Below the pieces are notes generated by a model. It was not told the origin of the DNA, ran no database searches, and was given only the letters and a program-made list of their open reading frames with translations. From Nereida sp. MMG025 (GTDB taxonomy: Bacteria > Pseudomonadota > Alphaproteobacteria > Rhodobacterales > Rhodobacteraceae): a stretch of 64,000 bases of DNA. Location: the NCBI RefSeq assembly GCF_021654165.1, contig NZ_JAKFZN010000001.1, forward strand, positions 620,001 to 684,000, read 5' to 3'. A program made the position numbers and the translations under genes. This document shows, piece after piece, positions 56,702-64,000 of the stretch (its first letter is position 1; each line of letters opens with the position of its first letter).

Positions 56702-57954
56702 AAAGCAGCGGCCTTTTTATCCAACATGTCTTGCGTGATGAGCGTGATCCCCCGTTCAGTGACGCGGAACCATTTGGCGTCCTCGGTCGGGTCCTCGCCC
56801 ACCACAAGGCCTTCGGGGATGACCACGCCGCTGTCAACCACCACACGCCGCAGCCGCGCCGATCGCTTGACAACCACGTTGGGCAAGACGACCGCTTGGT
56901 CAAGCACGGCGTAAGAGTTTGTGTGCACATTTGTGAACAAAATGGAATTGCGCACCTCGGTTCCTGAAATGATGCACCCTCCCGCCACCATCGATGAAAT
57001 GGCAACGCCGCGTCTGTCGCGTTCGTCGTGAATGAATTTGGCTGGCGGCACGCCTTCGTTATAGGTCCAGATGGGCCAATCTTGGTCCCACAGGTCCAGT
57101 TCGGGCGTAAAATTTGTCAGGTCGATATGCGCTTCCCAAAACGCATCCACCGTGCCCACGTCCTTCCAATAGGCAGGCGCGCCGTCATCGCGCACGCAGC
57201 TATCGTCAAAACGATGCGCCATTGCCTTGCCATTTGCAACAATGCTCGGGATCAGATCATTGCCAAAGTCGTTGGTAGAGTCCGCATTCTCAGCATCCTT
57301 CAAAAGCAAGTCACGCAAGAACGCCCACCCAAAGACGTAAATCCCCATGGACGCCAGCGCCATTTCGGGATCATCGGGCATGCCTGGCGGATCGTCTGGT
57401 TTTTCAAGAAAACTCGTGATCCGACCAGATGTATCGGTGTCCATGACGCCAAAGGCCGATGCTTCGGCACGCGGAACCGTCAAACACCCGACCGTCACAT
57501 CCGCGTCCGTTTCCACGTGTTGGCGTAGCATAATTTCGTAGTCCATCTTATAGATGTGATCACCTGCCAAAATGACCACGTAGTCAATGTTATAACTATC
57601 CACGATATCTATGTTTTGCGTAATCGCGTCCGCGGTCCCTTTGTACCAGCTTTCATTGCCACCGCGTTGCGAGGCGGGAAGAACGTCCAGAAATTCGTTG
57701 CGCTCTGCCCGAAAGAAATTCCACCCCCTTTGGGTATGGCGGATAAGACTGTGGGCTTTGTATTGCGTGGCAACAGCAATTTTACGGATGCCCGAATTGA
57801 CCGCGTTGGACAAAGCGAAATCAATAATCCGCGCCTTGCCCCCGAATGGCACCGCAGGTTTGACCCGCCTGTCCGTCAATTCCTTCAGACGGCTTCCCCG
57901 ACCGCCTGCCAATACAAAAGCCATTGATCGTTGTGTGATCCGTTTTGTGGCCAT
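56698..57954 (-). CDS. glgC: Glucose-1-phosphate adenylyltransferase
   Basis: The 418-residue ADP-glucose pyrophosphorylase has the pyrophosphorylase loop [26 protein letters not shown], the IIDFALSN motif and a C-terminal left-handed beta-helix. It makes ADP-glucose, the regulated step of glycogen synthesis, controlled in proteobacteria by fructose phosphates or pyruvate. It follows glgB after 24 bases. Confidence 0.96.
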   Translation of the reverse strand: MATKRITQRSMAFVLAGGRGSRLKELTDRRVKPAVPFGGKARIIDFALSNAVNSGIRKIAVATQYKAHSLIRHTQRGWNFFRAERNEFLDVLPASQRGGNESWYKGTADAITQNIDIVDSYNIDYVVILAGDHIYKMDYEIMLRQHVETDADVTVGCLTVPRAEASAFGVMDTDTSGRITSFLEKPDDPPGMPDDPEMALASMGIYVFGWAFLRDLLLKDAENADSTNDFGNDLIPSIVANGKAMAHRFDDSCVRDDGAPAYWKDVGTVDAFWEAHIDLTNFTPELDLWDQDWPIWTYNEGVPPAKFIHDERDRRGVAISSMVAGGCIISGTEVRNSILFTNVHTNSYAVLDQAVVLPNVVVKRSARLRRVVVDSGVVIPEGLVVGEDPTEDAKWFRVTERGITLITQDMLDKKAAAL

Positions 57955-57978
57955 GATGTCTCCCCCTTTTTGTTCGTT

Positions 57979-60174
57979 TTAACTTTGAAACACGATCACT
58001 GATAACGGCGGCAGCGTCACTGCCAGTGAATAAGGGTGCCCATGTTCTGGCAGCTGTTGTGTATCGCACCCTCCCAGATTGCCGCGATCACCGCCGCCAT
58101 AGATTGCGGCATCGGTGTTTAGAAGTTCCGTCCAGTGACCCTCAGTTGGAACCCCTATGCGGAAATCGTTGCGCTCGACTGGTGTGAAATTGCATATGAT
58201 CAAAACATCTTTGTCGCCCGCATTGCCTTTGCGCAAATAGGCCGAGACCGATTGCGCGGGATCGTTGCAGACCCATGCAAACCCGTCGTGTTCACAATCC
58301 TTGACATGCAGCGCAGGAGTGGTGCGATAGAGTTGGTTCAGATCCTGCACCAATCGCTGCACGCCTTTGTGGGCGGGCTGTTCTGCGGCGGTCCAATCAA
58401 GTTCGGCATCGTGGTCCCACTCGTGACCCTGGGCAAATTCACACCCCATGAACAACAGTTTTTTGCCCGGTTGGGTCCACATGAAACCATAATAAGCCCG
58501 AAGGTTTGCAAATTTTTCCCACTCGGTGCCGGGCATTTTTTCGAGCATGGAGCCTTTGCCATGCACCACCTCATCGTGGCTGATCGGTAATATGAAATTT
58601 TCGGTAAAGGCCCAGTCGATCGGGAAGGTCATCAAGTGGTGATCATGCTGGCGGTAGATCGGATCTTTTTCCATGTACCGCAGTGTGTCGTTCATCCACC
58701 CCATGTTCCACTTGTAGCCAAACCCAAGCCCGCCAGTGTGGGCAGGCTGTGACACCCCGGGAAACGAGGTGCTTTCTTCCGCAACGGTCATGATCGAAGG
58801 GTCGGCGCCATAAGTGGCCGTGTTCATCTCCTGCAAGAACGCAATCGCTTCGTAATTCTCGCGCCCCCCGTGATGATTAGGCACCCACTCTCCCTCATCG
58901 CGCGAATAGTCACGGTAGAGCATAGAGGCCACCGCATCGACGCGCAGACCGTCCAGATGATACTCCTCAATCCAGTATAGCGCATTGGCGATAAAGTAGT
59001 TCTTTACCTCTGTGCGCCCGAAATTCGGGATCAATGTATTCCAGTCTTGGTGAAAGCCTTCGCGCGGATCTGCGTGTTCATAAAGGGCGGTGCCATCGAA
59101 TTGCACCAATCCATGCGCATCGGTGGGAAAATGACCCGGGACCCAATCCAGCAATACCCCAACCCCTTCGGCATGTGCTGCATCCACGAAATCCCGAAAT
59201 TCATTTGGGGGGCCAAACCGAATTGTCGGCGCATAAAGACCGACAGGTTGATAGCCCCAAGACCCATCAAACGGAAATTCGGAAATCGGCAAAAGCTCAA
59301 TATGGGTAAAGCCCATATATTTGACATATCCAATCAGATCGCGGGCCAGTTCCTGATATGACAAGGGCCGACCATGGTCATCATACCTGCGCCGCCACGA
59401 GCCCAGGTGAACCTCGTAAATCGAAATCGGCTTTGAGCGGTCCGCGCGTTCGGCACGGGATTTCATCCATGCTTTGTCGCGCCACCCATAGCCTGCAAGA
59501 TCGCGCACAACAGACGCCTGTTCAGGCGGATGTTGCGAGCCAAACCCGACAGGGTCTGCTTTGTCGCGCCTTTGATCGTCAACGCCAGTGACCTGATATT
59601 TATACAAAGTTCCATCCCCGAGATCAGGTATGAAAATCTCCCAGATGCCAGTCTCCCCTACGGGGCGCATCGGGTGTCGCCGCCCGTCCCAGACGTTGAA
59701 ATCCCCAATGACACTCACACGTTTGGCGTTGGGGGCCCAAACCGCGAAATGCACACCCGCAACACCCTGATGTTTGATCACATGCGCGCCCAGAACGCGC
59801 CAAAGCTCTTTGTGGGTGCCTTCGCCAAACAGATATTGATCAAGGTCCGACAATACAGGGGCAAAGGAGAACGGGTCGCGCGTGGTATGGCGCGTGCCGT
59901 CTTGGTAGGTCACCGTCAGCGTGTAGGATTTGCCGGGAACGCGGGCGCTGAACACATCACCATCAATGCGGTCCAATGGCACCTCTTTGCCCGACTGCGT
60001 GGCGACCACGCGGACCGCACCGGGCTGGATGGTTGTAATCCACCGTCTGTTGCCGCTTTTTTGGGCACCCAAAACTTCGAAAGGGGCATCATGCGTTCCA
60101 GCGTTCAAAGCCGCCAAACACCCTTGGGTCAGGAAATCTGGCTTGTTTGGAATATCACTGCCTGCCAATATCAT
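57979..60174 (-). CDS. glgB: 1,4-alpha-glucan branching enzyme
   Basis: The 731-residue protein has a long N-terminal region with two beta-sandwich modules and a GH13 core. The core carries nucleophile Asp in GLRVDAVASMLYRDYSR, acid/base Glu in TVAEESTS and stabiliser Asp in ISHDEVVHGKGS. It introduces alpha-1,6 branches. It is the first gene of the operon glgB-glgC-glgA-glgX-pgm, which indicates coordinated glycogen synthesis and turnover. The start at 60174 follows a GGGGG run. Confidence 0.95.
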   Translation of the reverse strand: MILAGSDIPNKPDFLTQGCLAALNAGTHDAPFEVLGAQKSGNRRWITTIQPGAVRVVATQSGKEVPLDRIDGDVFSARVPGKSYTLTVTYQDGTRHTTRDPFSFAPVLSDLDQYLFGEGTHKELWRVLGAHVIKHQGVAGVHFAVWAPNAKRVSVIGDFNVWDGRRHPMRPVGETGIWEIFIPDLGDGTLYKYQVTGVDDQRRDKADPVGFGSQHPPEQASVVRDLAGYGWRDKAWMKSRAERADRSKPISIYEVHLGSWRRRYDDHGRPLSYQELARDLIGYVKYMGFTHIELLPISEFPFDGSWGYQPVGLYAPTIRFGPPNEFRDFVDAAHAEGVGVLLDWVPGHFPTDAHGLVQFDGTALYEHADPREGFHQDWNTLIPNFGRTEVKNYFIANALYWIEEYHLDGLRVDAVASMLYRDYSRDEGEWVPNHHGGRENYEAIAFLQEMNTATYGADPSIMTVAEESTSFPGVSQPAHTGGLGFGYKWNMGWMNDTLRYMEKDPIYRQHDHHLMTFPIDWAFTENFILPISHDEVVHGKGSMLEKMPGTEWEKFANLRAYYGFMWTQPGKKLLFMGCEFAQGHEWDHDAELDWTAAEQPAHKGVQRLVQDLNQLYRTTPALHVKDCEHDGFAWVCNDPAQSVSAYLRKGNAGDKDVLIICNFTPVERNDFRIGVPTEGHWTELLNTDAAIYGGGDRGNLGGCDTQQLPEHGHPYSLAVTLPPLSVIVFQS

Positions 60175-60411
60175 AATCCCCCAAATCGCGATTTGCCCTA
60201 TTTACTTACGTTGTCAGGCGCTAACACAATCGCCTGCCCAAGCCCAAAGGTCAACGCGGGGGCTGTTTGTAGCGCCTGAACGACACATATGTCGCGGCGA
60301 GATATTGGGCGCATCAGGACAACTCACGGGCACTTGCCCGCAAGATACAGAGCATGTCTGATGGGTATTGTCGTGGTTCAGCTTCACACCAGTCGCTCCG
60401 AAAGGCTTGAA
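60175..60411. promoter_or_regulatory. Divergent region between glgB and glycerate kinase
   Basis: This 237 bp region must hold promoters for the glg operon and the kinase gene. I see no convincing gene, terminator or palindromic operator in it. Confidence 0.4.
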
Positions 60412-61686
60412 ATGCTCCTTACTCCGTCCTCGCCCCGCCCTTTTCTGCGCGCCCTTTTTGACGCAGCTGTCCATGTCGCGGATCCGATGCAAGTCGTTCC
60501 ACAGCACCTGCCACCAAGACCGCAAGGACGGTTGGTCGTAATCGGTGCAGGCAAGGCAAGCGCGCGGATGGCCGAAGCGGTCGAGACCCACTATGGACCT
60601 TGTGAGGGGCTTGTGATCACGCGTTACGGATATGCGCGCCCGTGCCAACACATCGAAATTGTTGAAGCCGCACATCCCGTACCGGATGCCGCGGGCGAAG
60701 CCGCCACACGGCGTATGTACGATCTTGTCTCCTCACTGGGGCCCGACGATACGGTGCTGGCGCTTATTTCAGGGGGTGGCTCTGCGTTGCTGTGTGCGCC
60801 CAAGCGCGCCATTTCTTTGCAAGACAAGATGGACGTGAACCGCGCGTTGCTTGCCTCTGGCGCGCCCATCGGCCAGATCAATATTGTCAGAAAGCATCTC
60901 AGCCTTGTGAAGGGCGGCCAACTTGCAGCGGCCTGTTATCCTGCACCTGTGCAGTCTCTTCTGATTTCAGATGTCCCGGGCGATGATCCTGCCTTGATCG
61001 CATCGGGCCCCACCGTCGGCGAGACAAGCGCAACGGAAGATGCACGCCGTATCTTGGATCGCTATAATATTGATTTACCAAAGAAAATTGATGCCGCGCT
61101 TTCCACCGAAAGCTCAGTAGTGCGCCCGGGCGACCCGCGCCTTGCGCGCGCACAAACAAAGGTGATCGCGGCCCCGTCACAATCCCTTTCGGCGGCGGCA
61201 TCGAAAGCCGCAGCCGCCGGCTGCCGCGTGCGGATCCTTGGTGACGCGCTGGAGGGAGAAGCCCGCGATCTCGGGCGCGATCAGGCCCAATTGGCAAAAT
61301 CCCTTTTGGAAGACGTTACTGCAACAGGCACACCGCTTCTGCTGCTCTCTGGCGGTGAATGCACTGTCACCCGCACAGGCGACGGGATCGGCGGCCCCAA
61401 TGCGGAATTCGTGCTGGCAGCGGCAATTGCCCTTGGTGAGCAGCCAGATATCCACGTGATGGCCTGCGACACGGATGGTGTTGACGGAGCCGCAGAGGTC
61501 GCAGGCGCCTACGCGGATGCGGCCACCCTTGCCCATGCGCGCTCGATGGGCCTAAGCCCAGAAACCCATTTGAACGAAAATAACGCACACACGTTTTTTG
61601 AGCGCCTAGACAGCCAGATCGTAACCGGCCCGACCCTTACAAATGTCAATGATTTCAGAGCGATCCTCATCAATCCGACGGCATAG
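60412..61686 (+). CDS. Glycerate 2-kinase (MOFRL/type II family)
   Basis: The 424-residue protein starts at ATG 60412 after GAAAGGC. It matches type II glycerate kinases (TtuD/GckA): VVIGAGKASARMAEAVE, VEAAHPVPDAAG, LALISGGGSALLCAP, LISDVPGDDPALIASGPTV and the MOFRL C-terminal region GGECTVTRTGDGIGGPNAEFVLAAA. It phosphorylates D-glycerate to 2-phosphoglycerate, the last step of glycerate or tartronate pathways and of the serine cycle. It stands alone. Confidence 0.92.
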   Translation: MLLTPSSPRPFLRALFDAAVHVADPMQVVPQHLPPRPQGRLVVIGAGKASARMAEAVETHYGPCEGLVITRYGYARPCQHIEIVEAAHPVPDAAGEAATRRMYDLVSSLGPDDTVLALISGGGSALLCAPKRAISLQDKMDVNRALLASGAPIGQINIVRKHLSLVKGGQLAAACYPAPVQSLLISDVPGDDPALIASGPTVGETSATEDARRILDRYNIDLPKKIDAALSTESSVVRPGDPRLARAQTKVIAAPSQSLSAAASKAAAAGCRVRILGDALEGEARDLGRDQAQLAKSLLEDVTATGTPLLLLSGGECTVTRTGDGIGGPNAEFVLAAAIALGEQPDIHVMACDTDGVDGAAEVAGAYADAATLAHARSMGLSPETHLNENNAHTFFERLDSQIVTGPTLTNVNDFRAILINPTA

Positions 61687-61701
61687 GGACAAGTGAGAAA
61701 A

Positions 61702-61791
61702 TGGCGGAGGCTCAGGGATTCGAACCCTGGGGACGCTTTCACGCCCGCCGGTTTTCAAGACCGGTGCATTCGACCACTCTGCCAAACCTCC
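61702..61791 (-). tRNA. tRNA-Ser (anticodon UGA)
   Basis: On the minus strand the 90-base sequence folds as a class II tRNA. The acceptor GGAGGTT pairs with AGCCTCC, followed by discriminator G and an encoded CCA. The anticodon loop CTTGAAA gives UGA (plus-strand 61755-61757). It has a long variable arm and a T-arm with GGTTCGAATCC. It reads UCA and related Ser codons. It lies 15 bases downstream of the glycerate kinase stop, on the opposite strand. Confidence 0.97.
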
Positions 61792-62041
61792 GCATATCCA
61801 CATGCCCTACCGAAGGGAAGTTGATTCTAAAAGGGTTTTGGAACGTGTTTGTGATGGTGGAATATCGCCGAACGCACGCCAAGATACTTTGCAACACCGT
61901 TCGGTTTAGGGTAGTTTCAGCCCAATGGATGGCGCGGCTGCGTCTTTCGAACCAAAAGGTTGGGTCGTGTTGCTTGGTTCAAGCGATGGGACACCGGCCC
62001 AAAAATAACGAAGCAGACGACTTGGGCACAGGAATATAACG
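61792..62041. other. Intergenic region between tRNA-Ser and SPOR lipoprotein gene
   Basis: This 250 bp region must contain the tRNA promoter (reading left) and the promoter of the lipoprotein gene (reading right). An AGGAATATAACG ribosome-binding site precedes the lipoprotein ATG. I see no other gene or clear motif. Confidence 0.4.
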
Positions 62042-62905
62042 ATGACAGGCATGACTTTTGGAGTTCGCGCAGCTTTGTTGCTAGGTGCGATGACCCTGGC
62101 AGGGTGCGATGAGAATGGCCAATTTACACTACTCCAACCGCAAAGCGATGCCGAAGCAACATCAGACAGCGGCGCCGCGGCGGCGACAAAACTGATCGAA
62201 CGCGACGTTGAAGCACCAGACGTGTTTTCCGTGACCGAAGCAGGGCTTTGGGACGGTCGCCCGTCTTTGGGTGGGGTATGGGTCGCGCACCCTGACGTGA
62301 AAGACCCCGAACGCGTCATCATTCGCAACCAGGCCAATGGGAAATTCGTGATTGGCGCGCTGTTCCGCCGCGAACGTGAAAACCCGGGTCCGCGCTTGCA
62401 AGCGTCTTCTGATGCGGCAACGGCACTGGGCATTTTGGCAGGCCAGCCTGTGGAATTGAATGTCACCGCCCTGCGCCGCGAAACAGTCGAAGATCCCGCC
62501 GCAACGCCTGATACCGCCCCTGTTGCCATCGAAACACCTGCCGAGGTTGCAGCCGCACCACTTGATCCCATCGAAGGGGCCGCAGCGGCCATCGACGAGG
62601 CACAAGACGCCGCAGCCGTTGCGACACCCGTGCCCACGCCTGCCCCTGCACCCCGCCCTGCGGCGTCTTCACTGGCCAAGCCGTTCATCCAGATCGGCAT
62701 TTTCAGCGTGGAACAAAACGCCAAGAATACCGCGACCTCGATGCGACAAGCAGGGATCATCCCACAAGTCCTCAAGGGGGAAAGCAACGGCAAAGCCTTC
62801 TGGCGGGTGATTGTCGGACCTGCGCCCAATGCATCGGACCGCGCAGCCTTGCTCAAGAAGGTCAAGGCCAAAGGGTTCGAAGACGCGTACTACGTGACCA
62901 ATTAA
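62042..62905 (+). CDS. SPOR-domain lipoprotein
   Basis: The 287-residue protein has a lipoprotein signal (MTFGVRAALLLGAMTLAGC, lipidated Cys22). A middle domain (residues 55-140) and an Ala/Pro-rich linker (about 150-215) follow. The C-terminal SPOR domain (FIQIGIFSVEQNAKNTATSM to GFEDAYYVTN) binds denuded glycan strands of septal peptidoglycan. The next gene encodes a D,D-carboxypeptidase, a common pairing. It may be a septum or envelope organiser of RlpA-like type, although no RlpA double-psi domain is evident. Confidence 0.85.
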   Translation: MTGMTFGVRAALLLGAMTLAGCDENGQFTLLQPQSDAEATSDSGAAAATKLIERDVEAPDVFSVTEAGLWDGRPSLGGVWVAHPDVKDPERVIIRNQANGKFVIGALFRRERENPGPRLQASSDAATALGILAGQPVELNVTALRRETVEDPAATPDTAPVAIETPAEVAAAPLDPIEGAAAAIDEAQDAAAVATPVPTPAPAPRPAASSLAKPFIQIGIFSVEQNAKNTATSMRQAGIIPQVLKGESNGKAFWRVIVGPAPNASDRAALLKKVKAKGFEDAYYVTN

Positions 62906-62937
62906 GTGAACACCATTCTGCCAAGGAAGTGACTGTC

Positions 62938-64000
62938 ATGTATCGTTTTGCCTGCATTTTTGCTTTTGTCATCGGACTGGCTTTGCCTGCCGCTGCGTTC
63001 GAGACACGCGCAACCGCCGCCTACGTCATTGATCAAACCACGGGAACCGTGTTGCTTTCGAAAAACGCAAACGAAGCGCTGCCCCCTGCATCCATGTCCA
63101 AGCTGATGACGCTTTATATGGCGTTTGACGCCATTGCGGATGGCCGCCTGCAGTTGGACGAAGAGCTTTTGGTCAGCCAACACGCCATGAGCTTTGGGGG
63201 ATCCACATTGTTTCTGCGCGCGGGTGAACGCGTAAAAGTCGAAGATCTGATCCGCGGGATCATCGTGCTGTCTGGTAATGATGCTTGCGTTGTGATCGCC
63301 GAAGCACTGAGCCGTGATGGGACAGAAGCAGGTTTTGCACAGATGATGACAACACGGGCCCGCGAACTTGGTATGACCAATTCCACGTTTGCCAATTCCA
63401 GCGGCTGGCCCGCTGCAGGCCACCGTATGTCTATGAAAGACCTTGCGATCTTGGCAGACCGTCTGATCAAAGATTACCCAACCTACTATCCGCTTTTTTC
63501 GCAAAAAGAGTTTCTTTTTGACCCAAAGGAAAGCGAAAACAGGCTAAACCGCAATCCGCTTCTGGGCCTTGGGATCGGGGCGGATGGACTGAAAACAGGA
63601 CATACGCGCGAGGCAGGCTACGGACTGGTTGGCAGCGCGCAACAAGGTGACCGCCGTATCATTTTTGTTCTCACTGGCCTGCAAAGCAGCGCCGCACGTG
63701 CCGAAGAATCCGAAAAGATTGTAAATTGGGCGTTTCGCCAATTTGCTCAAAAAGAGCTTATCAAGGCAGGCACAGTGATCGCAGAAGCCGAAGTCTGGAA
63801 TGGCGCGGAAACAACCGTTGGACTGGTCCCCGCACAAGACCTGTCCCTCCTTTTGCCTGTGTTAAGCGGCAATACCGTCGATGCGCAGGTCCGCTACACC
63901 GGCCCCGTGGAAGCCCCCATATCTGCAGGGGATCAACTTGCCGAACTGGTTATCGCCTTGGATGACCTGCCAGAAACGCGCCTGCCATTAGTGGCCGCCA
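62938..64000 (+). CDS. D-alanyl-D-alanine carboxypeptidase (PBP5/6 type), 3' end outside window
   Basis: The visible 354 residues begin with a signal peptide (MYRFACIFAFVIGLALPAAAF). The penicillin-binding triad is S52-M-S-K55 (SxxK), S112-G-N and K219-T-G. A C-terminal beta domain typical of PBP5/6 follows from about residue 260. It removes the terminal D-Ala of peptidoglycan pentapeptides in the periplasm. The start at ATG 62938 follows AAGGAAG. The gene is probably co-transcribed with the SPOR lipoprotein (32 bp gap). Confidence 0.93.
   Translation, partial: MYRFACIFAFVIGLALPAAAFETRATAAYVIDQTTGTVLLSKNANEALPPASMSKLMTLYMAFDAIADGRLQLDEELLVSQHAMSFGGSTLFLRAGERVKVEDLIRGIIVLSGNDACVVIAEALSRDGTEAGFAQMMTTRARELGMTNSTFANSSGWPAAGHRMSMKDLAILADRLIKDYPTYYPLFSQKEFLFDPKESENRLNRNPLLGLGIGADGLKTGHTREAGYGLVGSAQQGDRRIIFVLTGLQSSAARAEESEKIVNWAFRQFAQKELIKAGTVIAEAEVWNGAETTVGLVPAQDLSLLLPVLSGNTVDAQVRYTGPVEAPISAGDQLAELVIALDDLPETRLPLVAA

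Noticed and set aside
60214-60675. Minus-strand frame of 153 codons across the glgB-glycerate kinase gap
   Set aside because: It runs antisense into the well-supported glycerate kinase gene, has a Cys/Arg-rich composition and no recognisable domain.
61702-61791. tRNA-Ser considered as an attachment site for an integrated element
   Set aside because: No integrase gene, no direct repeat of the tRNA 3' end in the window, and flanking genes look like core genes.
61906-62871. Long minus-strand frame (321 codons) opposite the SPOR lipoprotein gene
   Set aside because: Shadow of a GC-rich Ala/Pro-rich coding strand; the plus strand has a lipobox, linker and SPOR domain.

Overview
The window is a chromosomal segment of an alphaproteobacterium, most probably a marine Rhodobacterales (Roseobacter-group) member. 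The evidence is gene content: a complete beta-hydroxyaspartate cycle operon, the order accB-accC-aat-DUF2155-mlaD-NDUFA12-like, a bacterial NDUFA12 homologue, split ETHE1/YeeE sulfur genes and a glg operon. Coding density is about 95 percent. There is no insertion sequence, prophage, CRISPR array or rRNA. Two genes run off the window: a FadB-like gene at the left edge and a D,D-carboxypeptidase at the right edge.

Layout. 1-4740: a crotonase/3-hydroxyacyl-CoA dehydrogenase fusion with a degenerate second domain, a four-gene persulfide/sulfur module, and an orphan FliM/FliN-like protein. 4843-17248: a carboxylate-sensing and uptake island. It holds an SLC5-STAC histidine kinase, a 2-TM protein, a receiver-only response regulator and an XRE/ScfR-like regulator. 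Divergent from these are a five-gene branched-chain-amino-acid/urea-type ABC transporter and acetyl-CoA synthetase. 17390-21823: accB, accC, aat and a block of small envelope and complex I genes. 21825-24304: ridA, clpX, clpP. 24440-25660: a photolyase-like protein with apparently permuted domains. 25677-28815: znuA and zur-znuC-znuB around a palindromic Zur-box candidate.

28815-36116: an ATP-grasp gene converging on six tightly coupled minus-strand genes (KAS III, NAD-dependent epimerase, MBL hydrolase, F390-synthetase-like adenylating enzyme, FemAB/GNAT-like acyltransferase, Rieske oxygenase). I cannot match this set to a known product, and it is the best candidate for an undescribed biosynthetic pathway. 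36336-49818: ureide and purine catabolism (allE, xanthine/uracil permease, allA, puuE-uraD fusion, uraH, puuD) wrapped around bhcR-bhcABCD plus a divergent GAPDH-like gene. Urate breakdown yields glyoxylate, the substrate of the beta-hydroxyaspartate cycle, so the region reads as a continuous purine-to-C4 route. 49918-60174: alpha-glucosidase and the glgB-glgC-glgA-glgX-pgm glycogen operon. 60412-64000: glycerate 2-kinase, tRNA-Ser(UGA), a SPOR lipoprotein and a PBP5/6-type carboxypeptidase.

The main mechanistic idea from reading the sequence is that the XRE regulator beside the acetate-type histidine kinase carries a segment closely resembling a histidine-kinase DHp hairpin. Together with the output-less receiver encoded between them, this suggests a phosphorelay ending on a DNA-binding protein. 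All start codons and functions are read from sequence alone; no database search was run.
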